64,000 bases of DNA from Rhineura floridana (taxonomy: Eukaryota > Chordata > Lepidosauria > Squamata > Rhineuridae): the NCBI RefSeq assembly GCF_030035675.1, contig NC_084482.1, positions 226,822,943 through 226,886,942 on the forward strand, written 5' to 3'. The position numbers were made by a program, and so were the translations under genes. Shown one piece after another: positions 11,001 through 23,000 of the stretch. Under the pieces are notes generated by a model, which was not told the origin of the DNA, made no database searches, and saw only the letters and a program-made list of their open reading frames with translations. Each line of letters starts with the position of its first letter. The first letter of the stretch is position 1.

Positions 11001-14000
11001 GGGCCGATAATTATTAGGATCTTGTCTCTCTCCTTTTTTAAAGATGGGGATGACAGTGCTCTGTTTCCATGCCTCGGGCATAATGCCCGATTCATTAATC
11101 TGAGTAAACAGATTAGCCAAAATGGGGGCCCACCAATCTGGAAAATTGATAAAAAGTTCAGCTGGAATCATATCACCCCCTGGCGCCTTACCCCTTTTTA
11201 ACGAGGAAATGAGGGACTTAATTTGGGTTTTTGTAACCGGGGGCCAGGGGGGCAGATCAAACTCTTTACTAGGCCGAAGCACAAAACTTATAGATGGGGC
11301 TGCATAAAGTTTAGAGAAATGTTCATACCATATCCTGGCAGAAATTTGGTTGATAATAGGGTACCTGTTCGCACCCGTACCACCGGCAACCAAATCCCAA
11401 AATAATCGTTCATTACCCTCAAGTAGTGCCTGATTGAGTCGTTCCCATTGAACTTTTGCAAACCTATCCTTTTTTTGCCTCAACATGGATCTGTATGAAG
11501 ATCGAAGATGGACTAGGTGTTCATGACAGAATACAGATGGTCCCCTTCTAGATCTGCGGGCATAATTTACTAATACACGCTTAGCTGCTTTGCATTCGTA
11601 ATCATACCATCTCTTAGATCTTAAGTGCACAGATTTGGAAGAATTCTTCCGAGACAACAAGGGTTTAAAGAAAGAGATTATATTCTGATATGCATTAAGA
11701 GCATCTGTCTCGTAATTAATATTATTAACAGAATGCAAGGAACTGTCGTTTAATAATTGCGTTAGTTCCGTTTGTAAGTTTGGGGTCCATCGTATTCTAC
11801 GGTCTGCAATTTGGAGGCCTTCCATATCAGGGAGTACAGGTGGAGGGAGGGGGGAGCGCAAATTCAGAGTCGTTGAGGTAGGAAAATGGTCACTATCAAT
11901 TCTATCTAAGACGTTGAACCTACATACCTCTTTAGTTAAAGTACTTGAAACCAGTGTGTAGTCTATCACACTGGCTCCTCTAGATGAGAGGTAAGTATAT
12001 GCTCCATTTGATTGGTCAATAGCTGAACCATGTAGGCAATCCAAGAGATGTTTGTGGGAGAGCTCAATAAGTCTCCTACCTTGTTTATTGACCACCTTAT
12101 CTTGGGAAACTCTGGCTATTTGAGCAGGTAGTAATAATTGACCATGATTAGATTCAGGCCCTTCTACAAGACCGGAACCCAGTCTAGCATTGAAATCCCC
12201 ACATAGTATAATTCTATGAGAGGGGAAGCGAAATTCTAGCGATGTTATGTATTCCGAGAGATAATCCCAGACACAACCTGAGTCTAACCTTTTGGCCATA
12301 TGAGGGGGAAAATAAACATTTATAACAATAAGATCCCCCAGAATGGAACCATGTAATCGAATGCCTTGAATATAGTGACCACAGTTTGGGTTGAGAACCT
12401 GTATATTTAAAAAGACTAGAGAATCTGATGTCGTCCAGGTTTCCTGCAGGCATATAATCTTAAATTGCTGAAGGAAAAGAGAAGGATCATCCTCTGCAAA
12501 TTTGTTAAACCAGCCCATTATATTCCATGACAAAAGCTGCAACTGTCAGTTGGAATTCGTTACTTCCGGATCATGGCAAAGGTTACTATGACGATTCCAG
12601 GTTAATGTAGTTGGAGACATCCTCGGCGGGATTGTCGGTAAATCGGTCGATAATTGAGGAATTAAGCTCATTTGGTTGATAGGCTGGACTTTTGGAAGAG
12701 GGAAGTTTGAATCAGTATTCTCCTCTTGGATTTCAACTTTATCGGGAGGAAGGTCTCTGACTAATTGTTCATGAGAAGAAGAGAGTCTTAAAGTAAGTTG
12801 TAGCAATCTGTCAATGATTTTGTTCCTTTTGGGAGCTGGCAGAAGATTGAAGGACTGCAATAGTGCTTGTTCCTCCTCCAGTAGCAAATCTAGCTTCCAG
12901 GGTTCATGGCAACTTTCATCTTCAACCGGTGAATAGACCTGACACGGGGGGGGGGGGCTTAAAGTATTGTCACCCTCTGAAGTCAAAAAAGGGGTCCTAT
13001 ACGGGTTCTGATTAAGATTATTACTAGAAGTAATCACCGAGTCCAGGAGTTCATGGACCACAGGGGCGTCTCTTCTTAGGTGATCTTGAGAGTCTAGCTC
13101 TATCAGAGGTTTGTTGATTAGCAAAAGAGAGGGTCAATCAATTCTGTGTGAGATGGTGGGGGCTAGACTCATAGGCGGAGCTGAGTTTTCAAAGAATCTT
13201 GAAATAAAAATACCCATCCTAGCCAAAGAGTCCTTATGTAACCACACCTGATTCGTTACATCCAGGGAACAAAAAGTGACCACCGCACGAGCTTTGATAT
13301 TATTATAGTAAAGATATTCCACATGTTGTATTTGACCTGGGACTAAGGGAATTGCCAAAGCTTTATTTATGGTGTCAATAAAGTGTTGTTTCCTATGTGA
13401 TGGAAAAATATGACCCCAAGGCTTTGGAAAATTTCCAAATACCAATTTACATCTTTTCAGTATTAAATTCCACTTATTCGTTAATGCTAGGGATTGTGAG
13501 TTTTGTGATGGTTGTATTCCCACAAGAACATCCAGCCACGGGTCCTGAAAAGGAATATTTTTTATAGGGCTCAAAAGGTGAGTTGTGTTAATTTTCTTGG
13601 CAGTAGGACGAGGGAGAGAGGAGGGTATTCCAACATCGGTGACTACGGTGTTATTTCCCTTCTTTGAATTATTTCCTTTTATCGAGCCGGACTTTTTATC
13701 TTCCTCCTTTGTTATATTGTCCAATAAATGAAAGAGTCTTTTAAAATTCATCCTGGATTTCGGGGTATACTTAAAGGGCTTTATATTTTTTGACTTTTTG
13801 TGTTGAATAACCGGAGGTCTTTTTTTCTTGTTACATCTTTTCTTTTGGTTGAGGGTTTTAGAGGTTTTTGTGGGTATTGCCGGAAGAGTCTGATTATAGG
13901 TTGGCTGCAAAGTTTGAATATTGCGATGTAAGGCGACTAGAGTTGATAGAAGAAGGTTGCATTCAGTTAGAAAGGTTTTAATATGCTCCAAATCTGTCGC

Positions 14001-17000
14001 CAGCATAGAAATCAGACCGAATAAAGATTCATCTCTAGACAGATGTGCAAAAGCGCCTTCAATCAGAGCAGATTTTCTTGGTTCAGTCAAGGAATTTTCT
14101 GTATTAAGACTCACCACTGGGGGCTCAAACGTTTGAGTATTTTGCTCCAGGGGGGATCTGAAAAGCAAGTTCGAGGACTCAGGAAGGTGATTATCAAATA
14201 AAGCTTCTTGATGGACTTGCACTGCCCCTTGATTGTCGGGACTTTTTGAAGATGAGAGATGAGGTAAATTTTGGCAACCTGCCAATGTTAATTCAGTAGC
14301 CAGGTCCAACTCCTGAGGATCATTCCTAAGGCTATGTTGGTAAGCCTTAATAGGGAGGGACCACTCCAGTGGGGTAGAGGCAGCTTGTCGGGAATCCCAT
14401 TCATCACATTGATGGGTTAGTGGGGGGAAAAAGTTCGTTATTTTCAGCTGTCCTTTGATGTCTTTAAGTGGGCTTTCAATCTGCCAAGATGTTAACGGCA
14501 ATTCCGGCTGTTGAGGACCTCGTCTTCTCTTTTTTCCCTTTTTTTCTTTTTTATTAGGTAGGCTCTCTAATGGGGGAGGAAATTCTAAATTTTTCCTCTC
14601 TTTCCTAGTTAACACCATCTGGCTCAAGGCGTTCAGTAGTGTTTGCAGTGAGATTGTTTGTTATTAAGCTAGCTGATAGTTTCCGCAGTTTCCAGAGTTT
14701 TCAAGGACGCTGCCAGCAGTGAGCTGTAAACATCTAACCACCAGCCTGATTAGTGTCTATAATGTTAAGAGCATGATATAATAGGCTATTATTGCTAATT
14801 GGAAGTTGGAAATTATTTGTAAAAAGGGAGTAAAAAGTCCAAGTCGCAGAAACAATCTCACCCTCCTTCGTCAGAGCCGGACCCGGAAAATCGATAGGGA
14901 ATCATGCTCAGGACTGCAATTCAGTGATAAGGCACTTCACTCACCCAATCCAAAATTCAGAATCATGCCACTTTAAGCTGTTTTGCAACTGTTTTATGGT
15001 TACTGGATTTTAAATGGCTTTATTTCTTGTTGTGAGCTGCCTTGGTTTCCAGTTACAAACCCTACCTCACAGGGTTGTTGGAAAGATTCCATATACACAC
15101 ACACTGGAGATGTAAAAATGAATACACCCCGTATAACAGTTTATTGTCAAAACCAGTTGGCCATTGCGGATTTTTTTAAAAGTATTAATTTCCTGCGAAA
15201 TAAAAATAGTGACACCTAAGTAAGCTCTGCCTAACTGCTTAAAGAAAAAAAAAAGGATTGGAGTGCCAGAGAAAGATATATAAAACAATCTTTTCCTATG
15301 TTCACTCAAAAGTCCCATTGATTTTCAGCACAATCCTAAGTAAGTCCTACTGAATTTAATGGGGTTAACTCCCAGCGATGTGGAATTAGCATTGCAGCTT
15401 TACTCCAGGGGCATCACTACCGGGGTGCAGAGGGTGCGGACTGCACCCGGGTGACACCCTGAGGGCGATGACACCAAGAGCCACCCCGTCCCGTGCCGTT
15501 GGCGGGCAAAGGAGCCCAGAAGCGCTCTGGGTCGGCGCAGTGAACTCCTCCTCGGAGGCGGGCGGGTGAGACCGAAAGCAGACGCCCACTCACTGGCGGT
15601 GAAGCCGGGATGGGCCTTCCACCGCCAGTCTGGACTGCGTGGTGAGTGCGTGTGCACGTGCGCAAGACCAGCCACCCCCGTCCATGCACCTGGGAGGGCG
15701 CGCGCTGGAGGTCTGCAACCCCCCACACTCCTGCTAGTGACGCCGCTGCTTTACCCCCAGAAAAGGTTTTCAAAACAGGCTATGAATAAGACAAATAAAC
15801 TGCCCTCTTCAATAGTCCAGTAAGATTTAAACTTGTTTTACTCTTTAATTAGAAAAATATAATACTGCATCATGTACATTTTTTAAAACTTCTGTGCAAA
15901 CGTTATTTGAAAGATAAAATGTATAATATGCCATTTTTGCAAGTAATTAAAAAAAACCCTGTATGTACAAGATCCTGATATGATCTTCTGTTGTAGTGCA
16001 ATTAGGGTTGCCAGGTTCTTGGCCTGAGACTGATCCTGTATCTTTAGGAGAAGAGAAAGTCAGCCAAGTGCAGGTGTTCTTGCAACATTTAATGAGAAAA
16101 ACCACAAGGTGGAGTTGTCCCTTCCCCTTGCACAGCTTTTAAAGATACAGAAGACCTCTTGGAGGCCAGGCCTGGCAACCAAGACGTCTTCTGTGTCTTT
16201 AAAAGTTATGTAGGGGGAAGAAAGGCACATGTTACCAAATTCTTCCAAGCTATACAGCAAGTGGATTGGACTGTGAAAGACCAACCCAAATTGTGTTTGC
16301 ATTTTGACAACTTTGTAGGGCAGTACAATATCTCAGAGAGGAGTTCAGGTCTCCTGCTCCCCTGGTGCATTCACTAGAGCTGCCCAATTTCCCTGCTTTT
16401 TAAAGTTTGGTAGAAATATCTGTGGGCTATAGGTACATTCTTAAACCGCAAGGTTTTTTGCCTATTAGTGAATATATATATAAATCAAAAACAATTCCAA
16501 TGCAGATACAGACTTCAAAGGCTTGTTGAAAGAGCAACATCTTCAGTAAACACCAAAAACAAAACAGTGTTTTCTACACCTGTAACAAATATCCAATACT
16601 TTATACTATTTGCATATTATTTAATATGCAATGGTTTATACTATTTACATATTATTTTATTTAAAACAAATTAAACTTGTCTTCACCTATAACATAAAAA
16701 TATCTTGTCCTGAAAGCAAAACTTCAGTCTCTTTTCCTTTCCTCACCAGCTCAGTTATGGCTTTGTTCTTAAGGATAAATCCCAGCTCCCTTTTGTCTAC
16801 TGGATGGCTCCAAAGGAGGAAATTCAATACCTGGGGATCGTCCAACTCCTCCTGCATTTTGGATGGACATGGGTTGGCACCTTTGCTCCAGACAATGACA
16901 ATGGAGAAAAGTTCATGAGCACCTTGATGCCTTTGATGATCAGGAGAGAAATTTGTGTTGCTTTCTCAGTAAAAGTAGTACGAGAAGTGCGTTTGTGGTT

Positions 17001-20000
17001 ACCTACAGAACCACCTGTCATGTGGAGACAAGTCAATGTATTTGTTTACTATGCAGACACTCAGTATGAACTTGCTACCATCTCTGCAGTACAAACTCTG
17101 CTTGAAAAGACACAAACTGGGGGAAAAGTCTGGATCACCACAGCTCTTCCGAACATTATCTTGTTATATGATACTGAACTATTCCGGTGTGCCCATGGCT
17201 CTTTGTCCTTTGTAATGAAAACCAAAAAAAGGACAAAATATGACTACTATAAACCAGTGTCCTCTGCTATTAAACAATTTTGGAAGGAAGCATTTGATTG
17301 TTCATATTCGAAGCATGTCTTGTCAGTGAGAGATTGGACAAGATGCACAGAGAAGGAGAAATTGAAGACTCTGCCTCAGGTGGAGACTGAAAGAATCCAG
17401 TCCCAAGACAGCTACATTAATTACTTCAGTGTCCTGGCTGTGGCACAGGCCTTAAATGCAGCATATTCATCCAGATCAAAGCGGGTGTTGATGGTGGGTG
17501 GAGGAGACAGGCTAGAACTTCAAAGGCTACAGCCATGGCAGGTATGACCTTTTGCAATTCATTATCCGGGCTCTGGGATCATCATTATAGGAAGCTTTGT
17601 TAATTACATCAGGTCAGACTATTGGTCCATCTAGCTTGGTACTGTCTACACTGACAGACGGCAACTGTCTGGGGTTTCAGACAAGGCGTGTGAACAGTCC
17701 TACCTGGAAATGTCCTTGGGGAACTGAACCTGGGACCTTCTGCATTCAAAGCAGGTGCTCTGCCCCCTTCCTCTTTCCCCATCATCCTTCATCCAGAGTC
17801 AAGCATAGCAATGAAGCATTTTATTTATTTCTATAAACTTGTAAAGCCACCCTTCATCATTTCAGCATGATCTCAGGGTGGTTTGCAGCATTACATTTCA
17901 TTTATTTATTTTATTTAGAAAATTCCTTAATCGGTGAATGGTCAAAGCATCTTTTGAAAAAAAAATCCATTGCAATAAAAATAATGTCAAAACATTGTAC
18001 AACTTAAGGTTCAGTACCATACAACAGAATAATGAATAAATAAATCTAAAAATGGTTTACAAAATAGCAATCAAGTACAGAGGAAGGCAATGGTAAACCA
18101 CCTCTGAATACCTCTTACCATGAAAACCCTATGAACAGAGTATCCAAAATGCAACACGAGACAGTGCTGGAAGATGAAACCCCCAGGTCAGAAGGCACTC
18201 ACTGAGCTCCTGCAGAAGAACAAAGGACAAGTACGAGTAGCATTGTGACTAATGACACAGCTGGGTCAAAGCCGAAAGGAAGCCCAGAGGCTGATGCGCA
18301 CAGATGCAAAAGGAGAGTCCAGAGTTGTATGATGCACACAAAAGGAACATGGAGTGCGAGAAGCATGAACCAGGGAAAGTTAGAAATTGTCAAGCAAGAA
18401 ATGGAGCATATCAACATTACAATACTTGGCATGAGTGAATTAAAATGGACAGGAATGGGACATTTTCAAGCAGGCAACTACAAAATATCTTATGCAGGAA
18501 ATGAGAAATCAAGAAGAAACGGGATTGCTTTAATAGTGAGAAGTGATGTAGCAAAAGCAATTAGGAGCTACAACGCAAGGTCGGAGTGAGTGATATCAAT
18601 GAAATTAAACAGGAAACCTATTAACATAACCATCATCCAAGTCTACGCTCCAACATCAAATGCAGAAGAAGAAGAATTGGAGAGATTTTATGCAGAAGTA
18701 CAGGAGAAAATTGATCACTCGCCAAAACAAGATATGATGATAATCATGGGGGACTAGAATGCAAAAGTAGGGAACATAGAAGAACTAGGAATTGTGGGGA
18801 AATGGGGCTTAGGTGACAGAAATGAAGCAGGAGAAAGACTTATTGAATTCTGTGAAGCCAATGATTTGTTTCTTACCAACACATTTTTTGAGCAACCAAA
18901 AAGACGACTGTACATGTGGACATCACCAGATGGTCAATATAGGAATCAAATTGATTATATAATTGGTAGCCGAAGATGGAGAAGGTCCATACTTTCTGCA
19001 AAAACAAGACCAGGAGCAGACTGCGGTACAGATCATGAACTGGTCATAATGAAAATCAGAGTAAAGCTAAAGAAGACCAACAAAACACTCATAATGACAA
19101 AATACTATTTAAATAACATCCCAGAAGCATATAAAGATCAAATAAGGAATAGGTTTGAGGTTTAAACTTAGTTGACAGAGGGCCAGAAGAACTATGGAAT
19201 GAAGTCAGAGACATTATCAGAGAAGAATGCAAAAAGACAATACCTCTTGTTAAAAAGAGAGAAAGACCTCAATGGATGACTGAAGAAACTCTTAACATAG
19301 TTAAAGGGAGAAGGAAAACAAAAGCAAGAGGAGAAAGAAACACAGTCAGAACCCTAAATGCAACTATACAACGACTAGTACGTAGGGACAACAAAAACTA
19401 TTACAATAGTTACTGTATATAAATAGAAAAGGACAACAAAATGGGAAGAACAAGAGCACTATTCCGAAAGATTAGAGAAATGAAAGGGAAATTTAAACCA
19501 CGAGTAGGGATGTTGAATAATCAACAGGGGAACACACTGACTGACCAAGATGAAATAAAAGGAATGTGGAAGCAATACACTGAAGAACTCTATAAAAGAG
19601 ATGCCAGGATGACAGATTTATTCACGGAGGAACCATATGCTGAAGAACCAGAAATTTTAGAATGTGAGGTGAAAGCTGCTCTTAAAATACTTGGAACAAA
19701 CAAATCACCAGGAATAGATGGCATACCAAAAGAGTTGCTACAAGCTACTGAGACTAAGGGCTTATCCAAACGGAATGGAATAACCCATGGTTTCCGTATT
19801 CGGTTTGTCATCTGATAGTCCTCACTTTGCCTTTTAGTTTGCTCTTTTCCAATTAAAAAAAAATGCTTTTTTGCCCCCACACACGCAGTGGTAAGACCCC
19901 TACATTCTTTCTGCTTTTTCCAAGCTCCCCCTATCAACCAATTGGTCAGCAAAAAAATGACGTATGCTCCTCTCCCCCTTTGCAACAAAACACCATATGG

Positions 20001-23000
20001 CTGTAAAGGAGTTCTCGCCTTGGAAGGAAAGGGAGAAGGAGTGGGGTGGTCAATTTCAGCCTGCCTCCAGAAAGCTTTGTCAATTTCATTCTACTCGCTG
20101 GGGTTTTTGCTTCAAACCATTTCGCCGTGGGAAGGAAAGGGAGAAGGGAGTTTGACACATTTCTTTCATTTTTGGAGAAATAAGTGCAATTGAGGGGATT
20201 GGTAAAAAGAAAGCTGAAAAACAAAGTCCAGAGGGTCACATCACTCGAAAATGCTTGGAAGTTGTTTAAAAACACTATATTAGAAGCTCAACTGGAGTGC
20301 ATACCGCAGATCAGAAAAGGTACCACCAGGGCCAAGAAGATGCCAGCATGGTTAACGAGCAAAGTCAAGGAAGCTCTTAGAGACAAAAAGTCTTCCTTCA
20401 GAAAATGGAAGTCTTGTCCGAATGAAGAAAATAAAAAAGAACACAAATTCTGGCAAAAGAAATGCAAGAAGACGATAAGGGATGCTAAAAAAGAATTTGA
20501 GGGGAACATTGCTAAGAACATAAAAACCAACAACAAAAAATTCTATAAATACATTCAAAGCAGGAGACCATCTAGGGAGACGATTGGACCCTTGGATGAT
20601 AAGGGAGTCAAAGGTGTACTAAAGAACGATAAGGAGATTGCAGAGAAGCTAAATGAATTCTTTGCATCTGTCTTCACAGTGGAAGATATAGGGCAGATCC
20701 CTGAACCTGAACTAACATTTGCAGGAAGGGATTCTGAGGAACTGAGACAAATAGTGGTAACGAGAGAGGAAGTTCTAAGCTTAATGGACAATATAAAAAC
20801 TGACAAATCACCGGGCCCGGATGGCATCCACCCGAGAGTTCTCAAAGAACTCTAAGGTGAAATTGCTGATCTGCTAACTAAAATATGTAACTTGTCCCTT
20901 GGGTCCTCCTCCGTGCCTGAGGACTGGAAAGTGGCCAATGTAACGCCAATCTTCAAAAAGGGATCCAGAGGGGATCCCGGAAATTACAGGCCAGTTAGCT
21001 TAACTTCTGTCCCTGGAAAACTGGTAGAAAGTATTATTAAAGCTAGATTAACTAAACACATAGAACAACAAGCCTTGCTGAAGCAGAGCCAGCATGGCTT
21101 CTGCAAAGGAAAGTCCTGTCTCAGTAACCTATTAGAATTCTTTGAGAGTGTCAACAAGCATATAGATAGAGGTGATCCAGTGGACATAGTGTACTTAGAC
21201 TTTCAAAAAGCGTTTGACAAGGTACCTCACCAAAGACTTCTGAGGAAGCTTAGCAGTCATGGAATAAGAGGAGAGGTCCTCTTGTGGATAAGGAATTGGT
21301 TAAGAAGCAGAAAGCAGAGAGTAGGAATCAACGGACTGTTCTCCCAATGGAGGGCTGTAGAAAGTGGAGTCCCTCAAGGATCGATATTGGGACCTGTACT
21401 TTTCAATTTGTTCATTAATGACCTAGAATTAGGAGTGAGCAGTGAAGTGGCCAAGTTTGCTGACGACACTAAATTGTTCAGGGTTGTTAAAACAAAGGGA
21501 TTGCGAAGAGCTCCAAAAAGACCTCTCCAAACTGAGTGAATGGGCGGAAAAATGGCAAATGCAATTCAATATAAACAAGTGTAAAATTATGCATATTGGA
21601 GCAAAAAATCTGAATTTCACATATACGCTCATGGGGTCTGAACTGGCGGTGACCGACCAGGAGAGAGACCTCGGGGTTGTAGTGGACAGCACGATGAAAA
21701 TGTCGACCCAGTGTGCGGCAGCTGTGAAAAAGGCAAATTCCAAGCTAGCGATAATTAGGAAAGGTATTGAAAATAAAACAGCCAATATCATAATGCCATT
21801 GTATAAATCTATGGTGCGGCCGCATTTGGAATACTGTATGCAGTTCTGGTCACCTCATCTCAAAAAGGATATTATAGAGTTGGAAAAGGTTCAGAGGAGG
21901 GCAACCGGAATAATCAAGGGGATAGAGCGACTCCGTTACGAGGAAAGGTTGCAGCATTTGGGGCTTTTTAGTTTAGAGAAAAGGCGGGTCAGAGGAGACA
22001 TGATAGAAGTGTATAAAATTATGCATGGCCTTGAGAAAGTGGATAGAGAAAAGTTCTTCTCCCTCTCTCAGAATACTAGAACTCGTGGACATTCAAAGAA
22101 GCTGAATGTTGGAAGATTCAGGACAGACAAAAGGAAGTACTTCTTTACTCAGTGCATAGTTAAACTATGGAATTTGCTCCCACAAGATGCAGTAATGGCC
22201 ACCAGCTTGGATGGCTTTAAAAAATTAGACAAATTCATGGAGGACAGGGCTATCAATGGCTACTAGCCGTGATGGCTGTGCTCTGCCACCCTAGTCAGAG
22301 GCAGCATGCTTCTGAAAACCAGTTGCCGGAAGCCTCAGGAGGGGAGAGTGTTCTTGCACTCGGGTCCTGCTTGCGGGCTTCCCCCAGGCACCTGGTTGGC
22401 CACTGTGAGAACAGGATGCTGGACTAGATGGGCCACTGGCCTGATCCAGCAGGCTCTTCTTATGTTCTTATGCCAGCATGTGTATCTCCTTAAATATCCA
22501 TAAAGGCAGAAAAGCATACATTCGTTTAAGCGTAATACTGCAAATACAAACAAGAAAGGGGCTGCTGGTTGGTTTCACGCCTGCCTCTGGAAAGCTTTGT
22601 CAATTTCATTCTACTGGCTGGGGGTTTTGTTTCAAATCATTTCGTTGCGGGAAGGAAAGGGAGAAGGAGGGGGGTGACATGTTTCTTGCTTATTTGGAGA
22701 AATAAGTGCAATTGCCAGCATGTGTATCTCCTTAAATATCCATAAAGGCAGAAAAGCATACATTCATTTAAGCGTAATATCGCAAATACAAACAAGAAAG
22801 GGGCTGCTGGTCGGTTTCACGCTGCCTCAGGAAAGCTTTGTCCATTTCATTCTACTCGCTGGGGTTTTTGTTTCAAATCATTTCGCTGCTGGAAGGAAAG
22901 GGAGAAGGACGGGGGGTGACATGTTTCTTGCTCTATGGTTCTCCAGTCTTTATGGTTCTGGGCGGTGTGGAAGCTGTAGCAAACCACTCATATGCAGGGC

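Noticed and set aside
15386-15773. Three overlapping frames of about 67-118 codons on the minus strand
   Set aside because: They exist because the hAT-like element is GC-rich and stop-poor; none shows a protein motif.
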